DNA from: Diplonema papillatum
Taxonomy: Eukaryota; Euglenozoa; Diplonemea; Diplonemida; Diplonemidae
Assembly: GCA_030068145.1 (NCBI GenBank)
Contig: JAPJBO010000005.1
Span: forward strand, 496,001 to 560,000
DNA length: 64,000 nucleotides
Direction: 5' to 3'
Position numbers and translations under genes: made by a program
Part shown: one piece after another, positions 1 to 10,606 of the stretch
Layout of the letters: the number at the start of each line of letters is the position of its first letter
Position numbering within the stretch: the first letter of the stretch is position 1
The notes under the pieces: generated by a model
Told to the model about the DNA's origin: nothing
The model's database searches: none
What the model saw: the letters and a program-made list of their open reading frames with translations, nothing else

Positions 1-469
1 GAACCCAAAACGTCTTTCCCCCCCTCCTTGTGCCGGTCTTGCCGCGCAAACTAGCCAATAAAGCCGATGCAAGAGCCTACATCAACACCCGAACATACCA
101 GAACCACGATGAACTCCAGCCACCGAAAAAAGATGGGCTGCACTGAAGGAGCTGGTAGGTGGTGGATGAATTGGTCTGTCGGTATGAGGTCAAGATCTTA
201 TAGAACCACCGCACCCGCTGCCTTGTGAAGCTGAAGCACCTTGAACTCGGGTGGCGTTTGAAACCACTGTGAGCCTGGTCTTCCGACGAAAGGACGCTTC
301 TGCGGGAGTGCACAACCTACCAAGAAGTTTACCCACCGGCATATACAAACGTACAGCCCTCCGACCTTGACTGCTACGCCAAGCGTCATCTGCTCAGCTT
401 GAGGAAAGTGTAGCTTTCTTCATTGCCAGGACGGCTTCCGGGTCTTGGCACCAGTGTTTGACCACATCG
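1..469. other. Unassigned sequence, no gene seen
   Basis: Short open frames exist on the minus strand, but none has a recognisable domain or clear coding bias. No tandem repeat or structural RNA was seen. Confidence 0.4.
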
Positions 470-783
470 TTTCTTGAATGAGCACGCTTGCTTTTTGCAG
501 GAAATACTCGAGGCGGGCCGCCCATTGAGAATTGCCAAGCTCGGCGGAAGCTGCGCAACCAACGTTGGCTTTGGTTCTGATCGCATGAACAGCGCTCTTT
601 GGCCTACCGGTGAAACGCCTCATATAAATACCACCCAACGGCCGTGACACCGCACTGCGCAATGCAGAGCTAGCGTCTGGCATGACCACACACATCCGAA
701 AGGTGTGAGACGACATGCATCTGTGATTGTACTGGCCTGAGCTTCTGTCGAATCATGACCGGGCGGCGCCTCTCCGAGTATTT
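470..783 (+). repeat. Family A dispersed repeat, copy 1 (carries a P segment)
   Basis: The left end has the family signature: a T-rich lead, AGCACGCTTGC, then GGAAATACTCGAGG and GGGCCGCC. The right end is CCGGGCGGCGCC followed by CCGAGTATTTC. The two ends are inverted repeats of each other around GGAAATACTCGAGG. The middle is not the usual family A core. It holds about 110 bp (605-718) that recurs at 30045-30150, where it again follows a family A left end, so this may be a subfamily. Confidence 0.7.
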
Positions 784-1034
784 CGAATAAAACAAGGCTA
801 CGCATTTCTTTCAGCTTTTTTTTACACCGAAAACATGTAGTGTTGCAAAGTATGCAAATCGACCGCCTGGCCACAGAGAAGTTCCTCTGGGAGGAACAAA
901 ACGGGATCAACACGGGGAAATGCGCATGGACACAGATGTCGCAGCCGCTCTCCAGGTGAGTAATCAATCAGGGTAAGGGAGAAGAGTCTGCCCTGACACG
1001 CGCAGCTTAACCCCGTGAACGCACGGCGCACTAG
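784..1034. other. Unassigned sequence, no gene seen
   Basis: Nothing coding or structured was recognised here. Confidence 0.35.
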
Positions 1035-1170
1035 TCATTGGAAAAGCAGTGTGAATGACTGGGTCATCTTGCTGGTGAAAATGGCTTACTGGCGCACCGT
1101 GGTCATCGGAAAAGCAGTGTGAATGACTGGGTCATCTTGCTGGTGAAAAAGGCTTACTGGCGCACCGTGG
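1035..1170. repeat. 68-bp direct tandem duplication
   Basis: Positions 1035-1102 and 1103-1170 are two head-to-tail copies of the same 68 bp, differing at about two positions. They begin TCAT(T/C)GGAAAAGCAG and end GGCGCACCGTGG. The pair lies about 115 bp before the satellite array and shares no unit with it. Confidence 0.92.
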
Positions 1171-1284
1171 AGGGCGGAGGGTGGGATTGGGGGGGGTTGC
1201 ACGGGACGAAGCCCCCCTTCGGAAACCCACCATCGCGTCGCGCAGAGTTCGAGTCCAAGATCGAAACCGGCTGAGAGCGGTCTT

Positions 1285-2667
1285 CCTAAAACCCCACGGG
1301 AATGCCCGCGTGATACGCCTGTTGTGCGGGAGTGTCTTTCGCACCTAAAACCCCACGGGAATGCCCGCGTGATACGCCTGTTGTGCGGGAGTGTCTTTCG
1401 CACCTAAAACCCCACGGGAATGCCCGCGTGATACGCCTGTTGTGCGGGAGTGTCTTTCGCACCTAAAACCCCACGGGAATGCCCGCGTGATACGCCTGTT
1501 GTGCGGGAGTGTCTTTCGCACCTAAAACCCCACGGGAATGCCCGCGTGATACGCCTGTTGTGCGGGAGTGTCTTTCGCACCTAAAACCCCACGGGAATGC
1601 CCGCGTGATACGCCTGTTGTGCGGGAGTGTCTTTCGCACCTAAAACCCCACGGGAATGCCCGCGTGATACGCCTGTTGTGCGGGAGTGTCTTTCGCACCT
1701 AAAACCCCACGGGAATGCCCGCGTGATACGCCTGTTGTGCGGGAGTGTCTTTCGCACCTAAAACCCCACGGGAATGCCCGCGTGATACGCCTGTTGTGCG
1801 GGAGTGTCTTTCGCACCTAAAACCCCACGGGAATGCCCGCGTGATACGCCAGTGTCTTTCGCACCTAAAACCCCACGGGAATGCCCGCGTGATACGCCTG
1901 TTGTGCGGGAGTGTCTTTCGCACCTAAAACCCCACGGGAATGCCCGCGTGATACGCCTGTTGTGCGGGAGTGTCTTTCGCACCTAAAACCCCACGGGAAT
2001 GCCCGCGTGATACGCCTGTTGTGCGGGAGTGTCTTTCGCACCTAAAACCCCACGGGAATGCCCGCGTGATACGCCTGTTGTGCGGGAGTGTCTTTCGCAC
2101 CTAAAACCCCACGGGAATGCCCGCGTGATACGCCAGTGTCTTTCGCACCTAAAACCCCACGGGAATGCCCGCGTGATACGCCTGTTGTGCGGGAGTGTCT
2201 TTCGCACCTAAAACCCCACGGGAATGCCCGCGTGATACGCCTGTTGTGCGGGAGTGTCTTTCGCACCTAAAACCCCACGGGAATGCCCGCGTGATACGCC
2301 TGTTGTGCGGGAGTGTCTTTCGCACCTAAAACCCCACGGGAATGCCCGCGTGATACGCCTGTTGTGCGGGAGTGTCTTTCGCACCTAAAACCCCACGGGA
2401 ATGCCCGCGTGATACGCCAGTGTCTTTCGCACCTAAAACCCCACGGGAATGCCCGCGTGATACGCCTGTTGTGCGGGAGTGTCTTTCGCACCTAAAACCC
2501 CACGGGAATGCCCGCGTGATACGCCTGTTGTGCGGGAGTGTCTTTCGCACCTAAAACCCCACGGGAATGCCCGCGTGATACGCCTGTTGTGCGGGAGTGT
2601 CTTTCGCACCTAAAACCCCACGGGAATGCCCGCGTGATACGCCTGTTGTGCGGGAGTGTCTTTCGCA
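1285..2667. repeat. Satellite array of 59-bp units with interspersed 48-bp units (24 units)
   Basis: Units start at 1285, 1344, 1403 and so on to 2609. There are 21 units of 59 bp and 3 of 48 bp (starting 1816, 2100 and 2384). The short unit lacks 11 bp (TGTTGTGCGGG). Between the short units the order is four long then one short, giving a 284-bp higher-order period repeated nearly perfectly. Copies look almost identical, implying recent homogenisation. Each unit holds GTGCG and CGCAC half-sites around the GGAGTGTCTTT spacer and an imperfect CACGGG...CCCGCGTG dyad. Open frames on both strands are by-products of the repeat and should not be called genes. Confidence 0.97.
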
Positions 2668-3934
2668 CTTGGAGCGCGCGCCCCTCGTGCTAATTCAGCC
2701 TCTTCCATTCGGCTTCTTCCTGGATGCTCTTTTTGACGCAGATTCCGTCCACACGGGGTTACCGACGTAGTCAGCACACAACTCTGAGCTCCCTTTACAC
2801 ACGCAGTGCATGGCGCACTCAACCAAGGAAAAATCAACGCCCTCCCCTCTTTCTACTCCCGCCCCAGCCACGTCGGTCAAACCGGAATCTTCAAAATACC
2901 GGCCTAAACCACAAATAGCGCACAACACATACAAATTGAACAAGGGAAACAAGGAGAATACTCAACAATTTTCTGGCAAGGATATTGGCGGTGGCACTGC
3001 AGGCAAGCAACTAAAAAAATAGCAAGAGGGGAAAAAATGAAAAAATGATAAGAAAACAGGACCACGGCCAGCGAGAGTCTACGGCCGAGGTGACATGCTT
3101 TGCATATCGTGATTTGACGTAGCAGCACGCGATGCTGTAGTCATGAAGCTCCTATGCTAACAGGCACGCTACCGTGAGCCCAGCGGTAAGGCTCGCTCAA
3201 GCATGATTTAATCGTCTAGCCCCATTACAGAAGCCTTCGCTCCCATCTCGCACCTAGATCGATTCAAAAGCATGTGTACCGCAGCAGACTTCACACACAA
3301 ACAAAAGGTTGAATGACGAACACGCCCACGCAGGATCGTCGGAAACACAACAGGTTCACACGCCTTTCTGCTTGTCCTGACGGAAGCACTTCGGGAAAGA
3401 TGCCTGCGGCGTGGCGTATCCCTCTTGACCTGGAGTGGTTCTCGTTTCGTTGGTTGACTCTAAAACCTTGTGGATCAGTTGTTGCTGATATGCTTTTTGA
3501 ACACGTGCATCATCCCGTGCACCGAACCTCCGGGAACATTCCACGTCACATTCCAGCTCGCTTTTGGCACGTTCGTCGTGGGCTCAAAGCCATCGGTTTG
3601 TTTTAGGCGCTTTCGTTCTGAACGCCTTATTTGGACCGAATAGGTTGAGTTCGTGTTCTGAGACGTGTTTGCAGGTACGGTTTGGAGATCTCCAGTACCT
3701 GAAGAATTAACGTCACACTCACTCCTGCGTGCCGCAATAGAGTAGAGTTCCGTGGATAATGGTTGAAACCACCGGAGGATGAACCCTCAACCGCTACATC
3801 CTCGTTCCGCATCAAAAAGCAATAGCATATAGAGACGCTGCACGTAAAGAAAACGACAACCGTCAATTCACCCCGAGGGTATTTGGAAAACAGGAGCTTG
3901 AACCCCCGGAGCTCGCTACCTTTCGCACTTCAAA
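2668..3934. other. Unassigned sequence with degenerate family C piece
   Basis: Around 2865-2930 there is a diverged family C-like stretch (GGTCAAACCGGAATCTTC, then AAAATACCGGCC). The rest shows no coding signal or repeat that I could pair with another place in the window. Confidence 0.35.
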
Positions 3935-4137
3935 TAAGGGTGCTCTGACTTTTTTTTTTTGTTTCTGGTCCCCGGCCCCCCAAAGAATCTGTACGCACGC
4001 ACGCAAAAAAAAAAGTAAATAGCCCAAAAAAACTAGGGCATATAAAGGCGTTTTTCTCTGAGCCTCTACTTCATTAAGGCGTCACATCTGTCGTGGCTGA
4101 CTCTGAGACTGCGATGTGGCGGGCACAGACTCGTTGA

Positions 4138-4446
4138 TCAACATTTTCGCAGGGTGCAGTCCACGTTGTCGACACAGATCACAGATCTTTGAATTCCGTT
4201 GTAGAATATCATCGGGTTCAAGGTCCACTCGACATGGGCAGTACAGGACATCCCTCCCTTGGTGGCAAACACGGATGACAGCTTGATCTCACCAGCATTG
4301 TCTCCCTCGCCCACTGTACTCGTAGCAGCCTCCTCAGGAAATGTCAATGTGCAATGTGTTTCCTCGATGAGTTGAGACAAGGCACCCTGGTGAAGCTTGG
4401 CTTGGGATACACTTGCCCGGAAGATTCCGCGAAATGTGTTACACAT
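4138..4446 (-). CDS. Uncharacterised transposon-borne protein, downstream frame (cysteine-rich)
   Basis: This is a 102-residue frame inside the 3938-5092 transposon. The same frame is open upstream to about 4557. There it adds a Cys-Pro-Glu-Ala-His stretch, followed by Cys-x2-Cys, a spacing that could bind zinc. The C-terminus is also cysteine-bearing (VICVDNVDC...RKC). It lies downstream of, and in the same direction as, the 4581-4988 frame, separated by about 130 bp. A CAG just before the Cys-Pro-Glu segment could be a splice acceptor, so the two frames may be exons of one protein of roughly 250 residues. I could not define a donor in the right phase. Family not recognised. Confidence 0.45.
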   Translation of the reverse strand: MCNTFRGIFRASVSQAKLHQGALSQLIEETHCTLTFPEEAATSTVGEGDNAGEIKLSSVFATKGGMSCTAHVEWTLNPMIFYNGIQRSVICVDNVDCTLRKC

Positions 4447-4580
4447 TAGGCACTGAATAGGCTGGTGCAGATTCTGTATCTTGATGAAGGCCGATTGGTG
4501 CGCCTCGGGGCAGCGACGGTCTGAAGGTGTCCTCGTGACGGATGTCAGCTTACATACTTAAACACCCCCTCAAATCTTCC

Positions 4581-4988
4581 TCAGCAATTCTCTCCTATTT
4601 GGGCTACAAGTGTTGGGCACTCGAGGAGGTCGGTTTTGTCGACAATGAGAGGACATCTTGTTGTTGTGTATCCTCGCAGCTCCGCAGGTTGACAAGGTGC
4701 GGGGATGAATTTGCTCCACCATGGGCCTTCCAGAGTTCCATACTTCTCCCGGACGTACGCAAGAAGAGATGCCTGCTCGGCTGCGGTATCCTCATTTAAT
4801 ACAACCACGGGTTGTCTGCTGTATTGAGCGGTCCCAAGACGGGCTTTGATAGCCTCCAGAGCGTTCATACAGCGTTCTCTGTAGCTGTGGCCTGGTGCTG
4901 TTCTGGACACACTGAGAGCGCGTGCTTTAGAACCCTTCCACAGCACGACGAGACAGGCGAACCGACCAGTTTGTAACGTAGTGGCCAT
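4581..4988 (-). CDS. Uncharacterised transposon-borne protein, upstream frame
   Basis: This 135-residue frame starts about 100 bp inside the right terminal repeat of the 3938-5092 transposon and reads inward. The sequence looks protein-like: a hydrophobic early strand (FACLVVLW), a basic segment (SYRERCMNALEAIKARLG), then acidic and aromatic stretches (KYGTLEGPWW). I do not recognise a domain or a DDE catalytic triad. It could be an accessory or captured protein, part of a degraded transposase, or exon 1 of a spliced gene continuing into the frame at 4557-4138. Position and direction inside clean transposon ends are the main support. Confidence 0.5.
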   Translation of the reverse strand: MATTLQTGRFACLVVLWKGSKARALSVSRTAPGHSYRERCMNALEAIKARLGTAQYSRQPVVVLNEDTAAEQASLLAYVREKYGTLEGPWWSKFIPAPCQPAELRGYTTTRCPLIVDKTDLLECPTLVAQIGENC

Positions 4989-5095
4989 TTCTTGTGCAAA
5001 TTATCTTTTTCTTGGATTATCTTTTTTTCCGACGGTTCTCAGAAATCTGTACGCACGCGGGACCAGAAACAAAAAAAAAAGTCAGAGCACCCTAA

Positions 5096-6674
5096 GTTGA
5101 AATAGCTGAAAAGAATAAAACCTATCTCGCCCCCAAGCCTCTACGAGCGACCGGAGCAACCGGAAACTTTCAATCCCCGATCTTCTAAACCGCAAATACT
5201 GCTAAAGAGTACGTGTCTTCAATTCGGGCCTGCGCACCACCGGGCCTCCTCCTTCGAGCAGTTAAAACTGCACCGCTTCCAAGTCCAAAGCACAGGCTGA
5301 GAAAAGCTTCGGGTGAACTTCCACTCTAACAGGACGGAAGAATCGCCCGCTGGAACGAAACCGTCTGGAAACAGAACAACCCGCGGAGGCGGGAGGGCGG
5401 GGGGGAAAGGGGAACTTTTCGGAAGAAAACCGCCATTTTTTTCGGACTCGGAGGAAAGGGAACCGGAACGAGAACGCAAGGGAACATGACGAGAAGCTCA
5501 AACAAAAAAGAAAAAACGCCGTCACAGGCAACTGACTGAGCGAATGTCGCCGGAAACACAAAAACAGGACCCGAAGATGTGGGAGAGATCTTTGAATCAG
5601 AATTGACTTTCGCCGATGAGCACTGGAAACCCCCCGGGCGGGTGCCCTAAATACTTCTGTACGGTAACTGCAGACCCCGGGTGGAAGGATATTGAAAAGC
5701 GCCTCCGCGACGGAGAAAGCGCCAAGCACCGTGCATAGAGTATTCAATACCGTGTGATGGAGGCAATAAATGGTGCCCTAGGAAGTTTTATGGGTAAGAT
5801 TAGTGGTACTACCCCGACTCCTTCAGCCTCAATGGTCAACCTCTAACCACAATTGGTGGAAAGGAATACATGAGTCCAGGGAGCAGGTGGGCTGCCGGAG
5901 ACGGTGCCCGCACTTTCACTCGTCGCTCCCCTTCCCTCTTGTCTCACACTGCCTAGTTGAGCCGGTTCACCCCCGGCTGCCAAACTGCTGATAGACTGTG
6001 ATCGTACTGTCCGTATAGCCTACGACAGCCTGTGTCAGACCGTTGGTAGACTGCGATAGACAGCAGCAGGCAGTTTGATGCAGTCCCGGGAAAAAGGCGT
6101 GGAGTGGCTCACTACTTGAATATGTGCCGGCTGGGGATTGGCTCTCACCAAGAGGGCCATCCCAGCATTCTTCTTTTTTTCTGTAAAGGGTGACGCGTCA
6201 GTGGGTCTTTGCCATATATGTCTTCGCCCCCATCACCACCCGAAACTCATCCTCAACGGACTCGAAAGTCCCGGGCCTTTAAATCGGAAAAGGCTTTATA
6301 AAAGTAACGCGTGATTTCACATGCACATGTTGTTGTGCCCCAGAGGAGTTTCATACGTTCATTCGGTGGAGGAGAGTCCGTCGACGTCTTACTGACACGT
6401 CACTTGAAAGCTTTGTATTCATTTCTTTCCCGCGACAGGCTCGATGCATCGCCTGCGCAAAAAGCTCATGCGGACTGGGGTGGAAGGGCCCAACTGCTCT
6501 GGCTCTTGAGGCAACGAACGTAGTACTTCTGCCGCTCTCCCTCACAACGCCTTTGCATATACGGTACTGTCGAAGGCTAAGGGTAGAGTCGGACACTACT
6601 TCTAGCCCGGCTCACGTCTCGAGCACCCAAAAGCAGCAACCCCTGCAATTCGCCCCGCCCCCCGTCCCTATTCT
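5096..6674. other. Unassigned sequence with diverged family C and H traces
   Basis: At 5140-5200 there is a weak family C-like piece (ACCGGAAACTTTC...). At 5985-6075 there are clustered TAGACTGYGAT-type words resembling the H repeat at 40745. No gene is supported. Confidence 0.35.
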
Positions 6675-6892
6675 TTTTTTTTTTTTTTATAAGCACCTGC
6701 TAAGGTCCTGCTTTGTAGGAAATGCTTGAGGAGACTGCCAGTTGCGATGCTGTAGCCCACACGAAACACAGGTAAATCTGGGTTTAGTGGCGGGCGTAAG
6801 CGTTCAACAAAAAAGACCCACTTCGTAGTTGTATTGTTTTCTCCCCCTCTAGCCTCCTTCGAAATGAGCACAAGGCAGTCCCTCGAGTATTT
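6675..6892 (+). repeat. Family A repeat, copy 2
   Basis: Near-consensus copy: a T-tract, AAGCACCTGC, GGAAATGCTTGAGGAGACTG, CACAGGTAAATCTGGG, a pyrimidine stretch ending CTAGCCTCC, then GCAGTCCCTCGAGTATTTT. The end blocks are inverted repeats. Directly abuts copy 3 head to tail. Confidence 0.85.
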
Positions 6893-7134
6893 TTTGTATA
6901 AGCACACCTGCTTTGTAGGAAATGCTTGAGGAGACTGCCAGTTGCGAAAGATCAAAGGAGGTAAGTGTGGTGCTCATCGGCATGCCGCCCACTACCGCAA
7001 CAATATTCCAACAGGTAAGTCAGGGTTCAGTGGCGGGCAAGCGCTCAACAAGAACGACCCACTTTGTAGTTGTATTGTTTTCTCCCCCTCTAGCCTCCGT
7101 CGAAATGAGCACAAGGCAGTCCCTCGAGTATTTT
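6893..7134 (+). repeat. Family A repeat, copy 3
   Basis: Tandem neighbour of copy 2 in the same orientation. It carries an extra internal segment (CTCATCGGCATGCCG) that also occurs in the copies at 40225 and 51353, which defines a subfamily. Confidence 0.85.
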
Positions 7135-8108
7135 GAATGGTGCCGGTCGAACACACACCCGAACACACACGCGCGCGCACCTCAGCGCCTTCGGGGATGT
7201 TGTACAGTACTACACGCTGCTGCACAAATTGCCGTGGCGTCCAACAGTCCCTGCCCCCAGCTTCCCTGCCCCCAAGATTCTATATTAATGAACCCCAGCG
7301 CAGGTCCAGCGCGCATGACCTGCCTGCACATTGCAGCAGCGTATCGAGCTCAATTCGCTAGCCTTGGAGGGTGGATCACGCCGCATACCACCCTCCTCCA
7401 ACAAACCAAAAAGTGCGCTAGTGCAGCCGACCGGGCATGTGTGAGCGGACGAATGCCAAATCCCGCATCCACAGCCAACCATTTAGCTAACGTGACACAA
7501 GATGAGTCGGCATGTGGATGGCTTTGTCATCTTGACCAAGTGGACTCTTCGAGCGACCCAGCGCAGACACTACTGCACGGCTCCACAATTCTCAACTTGG
7601 TCACAGTTGTCAATTATTGGACCACTCATAAGACGCTAAACCTCGTCTTCTTGTTGCGTTAGTGGTATGGTCCTTTGACAGAGTGAGCCGATGCCTCTCA
7701 TCTCGCCTTCAAAACACGGCTGGGTCACGCATGCTCCTGACAGACGCTAGCGTCCGACATTTCGCACGCGCGTCGCAGCTCTTGTTGCGTTAGGGAGTCA
7801 TTTGCATGCAAATGAGTACCACACTAAACTGCGCTAAAGTCTCGTGAAAGCCGAACGTAGGAAGCCATGAAGTTGTTCAAACCACTGCTCGCATCATCGT
7901 GTTGTCAAACAAATGGAAACCGCCCAATCTGCTCGCGCACGCGCTGACTAGCGCATCGCGCACCACCCTTGCCTATTTCTGCGCCAATGGAAAGGGGGCG
8001 AGGTGCTGCTGGTGCCGACGTTCGTCTTTCAGCACTTCAACGAACCGACAGGCGTTCCAGTTTTGAGCCCCTCCCCCATCCACAACACACGCATAAACCT
8101 CATTTTCA
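7135..8108. other. Unassigned sequence, no convincing gene
   Basis: A long plus-strand open frame runs through here from inside family A copy 3 (6922-7662). It has no domain, and its first third is repeat sequence. A purine-pyrimidine alternating CACACGCGCGCGC tract lies near 7165. Confidence 0.4.
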
Positions 8109-8383
8109 TTTACATAAGCGCCAGCTTGGAAGGAAATTCTCGACAAAAGCTGCCAGACAAAGAACCAAAGGGATCCCAAGTGCTGTATCTACCAAACCAC
8201 GTGTTGAAAACGGACATGAAGTCATGCGGGTCTACCCCTTCACGACAAGAAAAACACAACCGGTCCTGGGTGAGAAAACAAGGTGTAAGCGAAAAACACA
8301 AATCAGATTGTGTTTGTATTGTGTTCGCCCCTCTATATTTCCTCCCTTCCATTCGGAGTCAAAGCAGCTACGTCGAGTATTTC
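8109..8383 (+). repeat. Family B repeat, copy 1
   Basis: Begins TTTACATAAGCGCCAGC then GGAAATTCTCGAC, and ends GCAGCTACGTCGAGTATTTC. The GGAAATnCTCGAC and GTCGAGTATTTCC blocks are inverted repeats. Layout and end words parallel family A, so A and B are probably related non-autonomous elements. Confidence 0.85.
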
Positions 8384-8514
8384 TCCTTGCGCATGCGCGC
8401 TCAGGAAACAATGCCTATCCTGTCTTCCACGCTTGCGGTCGGGCAAAGCAAGCTGCATTGACCGCATGAGACAACCGGGCAGAATGGGGAGGCGGAGAAT
8501 ATCGTATCCACGGG

Positions 8515-9028
8515 TCGCTGGAAGAGAAAAGAAAACGGAGAAGTAAAACTTGACAGAGAATCCAACGCTAGGCGAGCGTGCTTTTTATTTTACATAAGCG
8601 CCAGCTTGAAAGGAAATGCTCGACGATGCTGCCCGACAAAGAACAGAAGGGAACCCAAGTGCTGTAACTACCGGACCACATGTTGAACGGACGTGAGGTC
8701 ATGCGGGTCTATCCCTACACGACAAATCACACAAACACAACAGGTCAAAAAATCCTGAGTGAGAAAACAACACACGGTGGTGTAAGCGAAGAACAAATCA
8801 GATTGTGTTTGTATTGTATTTGCCCCTTACCTCTATATTTCCCCCCTTCCATTCGGAGTCGAAGCAGCTACGTCGAGTATTTTCCCCGCAGGTGGGGGTG
8901 AATGGGGAGGACGCCTGGAGGCTGTTGTCACAGTGTTTTCCCCATCAGTTCACCTGCACAAGTCTTCCAGCGAGGAGCCACACTTCGTGTCAATATTCCC
9001 AAAAGTACTTTAGTACTGACAAAAATAA
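8515..9028. repeat. Duplicated block interrupted by family B copy 2
   Basis: Segments 8515-8587 and 8885-9028 are contiguous, in reverse complement, at about 50446-50668. There they run on without the family B insert. The two loci therefore form a filled-site and empty-site pair. The inverted partner also shows that the block itself was duplicated. Confidence 0.85.
8588..8884 (+). mobile_element. Family B repeat, copy 2, with empty-site evidence
   Basis: About 297 bp, from TTTTACATAAGCGCC to GTCGAGTATTTTCCCC. It is inserted into sequence that is uninterrupted at the related 50-kb locus (GCTTTTTAGTTTCCGCAGG in reverse complement). The comparison sets the ends to within a few bases. A short T-run at both junctions prevents an exact target-duplication call. 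Confidence 0.88.
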
Positions 9029-9107
9029 TGAAACAAAAAGGGGGAACGACGCTGTCGAAGGCACCCCCGGTCGGCGTTGCCCAACTGCCTCCGCAAATGC
9101 CGGCTTT

Positions 9108-9160
9108 CGCAGAGTGCCAGTGTTTCTGTCTGAACACTTTAAACCAAGATCTCCCCTCCT
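9108..9160 (-). repeat. Degenerate tRNA-like (family D) head
   Basis: Reads GTGCCAGTGTTTCTGTC, then GAACACTTTAAACCAAGAT, a diverged form of the family D sequence best preserved at 53781-53853. Confidence 0.45.
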
Positions 9161-9887
9161 TTCCTCCCCCTTTCTTTTTCCCGGACAACCACATCGCATA
9201 GTTTACGCCGATCAATCTTTCAACTAAAAAACCCCCCCCCCGTACCCCGAGGACAACCCTCAAAACCCCAACTTCCCCTCTCCCCTTCTTTTTCTCCCCC
9301 ATTTCTTTTTCCTTTTTTCATCCCCTAATCCGTGCCTCGTAACACACAGCCGCCGATCAACACGAAACCACCCAGAAGAAAAGCCAGGCACCGGGATCTT
9401 CCTGACGAGCACGCAACCCGGTGAACTTAGTCAAGAGTCGAAGATTAGCGTCGAAACTTCCTGGCTTTTCACGCCGCAGCAGAACGACCACACCCTACCC
9501 AAACCCAAGCACCCTCTAAACGCGTTAGGGGACTTCACAAGGTTTCACAACGGAGTGACACAACACCCGAACCGAGTCGCACTCTTTTACTTTTCTCAAC
9601 CCCCCGCCATACCCAAGCCTCTACGGTCAACCGGAGACTTTAAAATACCGACCTTCTAATCCACAAATAACGCTAAAAAAACTACGCATTTCTTTCCATT
9701 TACATTTTGAAAAAGAAAAAAGAAAACACCCCTTTTTAACTGGATTGCTCAGACACGGTTGTAGGGGCCTTCTCCCCGTGACGGATTCGCCTGTGCTCTA
9801 GTAGCACGGGTGGTCCTGGCTGTGACGAGCTCGAACAGCGCCTGAAAAACCAGACTCACACCTGCAGACACTCAGGTTCCGCGCTGA
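9161..9887. other. Unassigned sequence with degenerate family C piece
   Basis: Pyrimidine-rich to 9330. A family C-like stretch occurs near 9630-9670 (GGTCAACCGGAGACTTTAAA). No gene seen. Confidence 0.35.
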
Positions 9888-10009
9888 TGATGGTCCGCCT
9901 TATGTGTCCGTGGCTTAAAGGACCGAAACACGGCGCAGACGGGACCAGTGCGGGCGTTGAGCACATACCCATTCCAAGCACGTTCTTGCAATCCCCCCCC
10001 CCCCCCCCC
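9888..10009. repeat. Repeat Q, copy 1
   Basis: Shares TGGTCCGCCTTATGTGTCCG, GGCGCAGACGGGACCAGTGC and AAGCACGTTCTTGCAATCCC with 24958-25152. This copy lacks about 90 internal bases present there. It ends in a C-tract directly before the 10014 MITE. Confidence 0.75.
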
Positions 10010-10013
10010 CCTA

Positions 10014-10169
10014 AAGGGGGGGGTCGATTAATAACACTGTGTTATTATTCGATTTGTCGAGTAATAAAAAGAGTTCCGGGTAGCCGAACAGTAGCAGGAT
10101 CAAATAGTGGTAGTGTTTTTAGACAACCAGACGTGTGTCAAATATCTGTTATTATTCGACCCCCCCCTC
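10014..10169. mobile_element. MITE, family G copy 1 (TA target duplication)
   Basis: A 156-bp element with inverted ends (AAGGGGGGGGGTCGA with ATAACA inside, against TGTTATTATTCGACCCCCCC). It is flanked by TA at 10012-10013 and 10170-10171. An inverted copy lies at 39253-39411. A TA duplication suggests Tc1/mariner-type mobilisation, which is inference. No coding capacity. Confidence 0.85.
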
Positions 10170-10446
10170 TAAGCCACAATAAACGATAAAAAAGCGTGGA
10201 CCCACTGCAAACAACTTACGAAGACTAGAAGAGGGGTAGAACCCAAAACTAGCTCCGTCCCCGGGCGGCCCCAAGGCACCAGATGCTGACAGGAAAAAAA
10301 AAAAAAGAACATGCGAAGCGAAACGCCAGCTAAATTAACAAGGCTTGCCCATCGCCACACGCTCAGAAGCTCTGAAGTTGTATTTTTTTATGGCAGAAAA
10401 AGGGAGAAGTACGGGGTGGTGGGTGGGGCAAAAGGCTTCCTCGATT

Positions 10447-10606
10447 TCTTTTTTTTGTGAAAGCACGTGAAAGCACCTGCGTTGTAGGAATTCTTACTTG
10501 AGGAGGCTGCCAGTTGCGAAATCTCAAGGAGGTAAGTGTGCTGTAACACACGAACCACGAGTTCGTCTCCTCTAGCCTCCGTCGAAATCAGTCCCTCGAG
10601 TATTTC
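10447..10606 (+). repeat. Family A repeat, copy 4 (internally deleted)
   Basis: Only about 160 bp. It has the left end with AAGCACCTGCGTTGTAGG, then GAGGCTGCCAGTTGCG and AAGGAGGTAAGTGTG, and jumps to the right end CTAGCCTCCGTCGAAAT...CTCGAGTATTTCC. The GGTAAATCTGGG core is missing. Confidence 0.8.

Larger units (their letters stand above)
3938..5092 (-). mobile_element. Inverted-repeat DNA transposon with TAA target duplication
   Basis: The left end reads GGGTGCTCTGAC, a T-tract, then GTTTCTGGTCCC. The right end is its reverse complement (GGGACCAGAAAC, A-tract, GTCAGAGCACCC), giving terminal inverted repeats of about 34 bp that are almost perfect. TAA occurs directly outside each end (3935-3937 and 5093-5095), a 3-bp target duplication. 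Just inside both ends lies the same-orientation motif ATCTGTACGCACGC. Total length is 1155 bp, with two open frames on the minus strand. A TAA/TTA duplication is typical of the PIF/Harbinger superfamily, but no DDE transposase could be recognised, so the class is inference. Confidence 0.85.

Noticed and set aside
1285-2667. CRISPR array
   Set aside because: Units are contiguous with no variable spacers, and the context is eukaryotic.
1086-2837. Many overlapping open frames on both strands (RKTLPHNRRITRAFPWGF-type peptides)
   Set aside because: They are translations of the satellite unit. 59 and 48 are not multiples of 3, frames rotate, and both strands are open.
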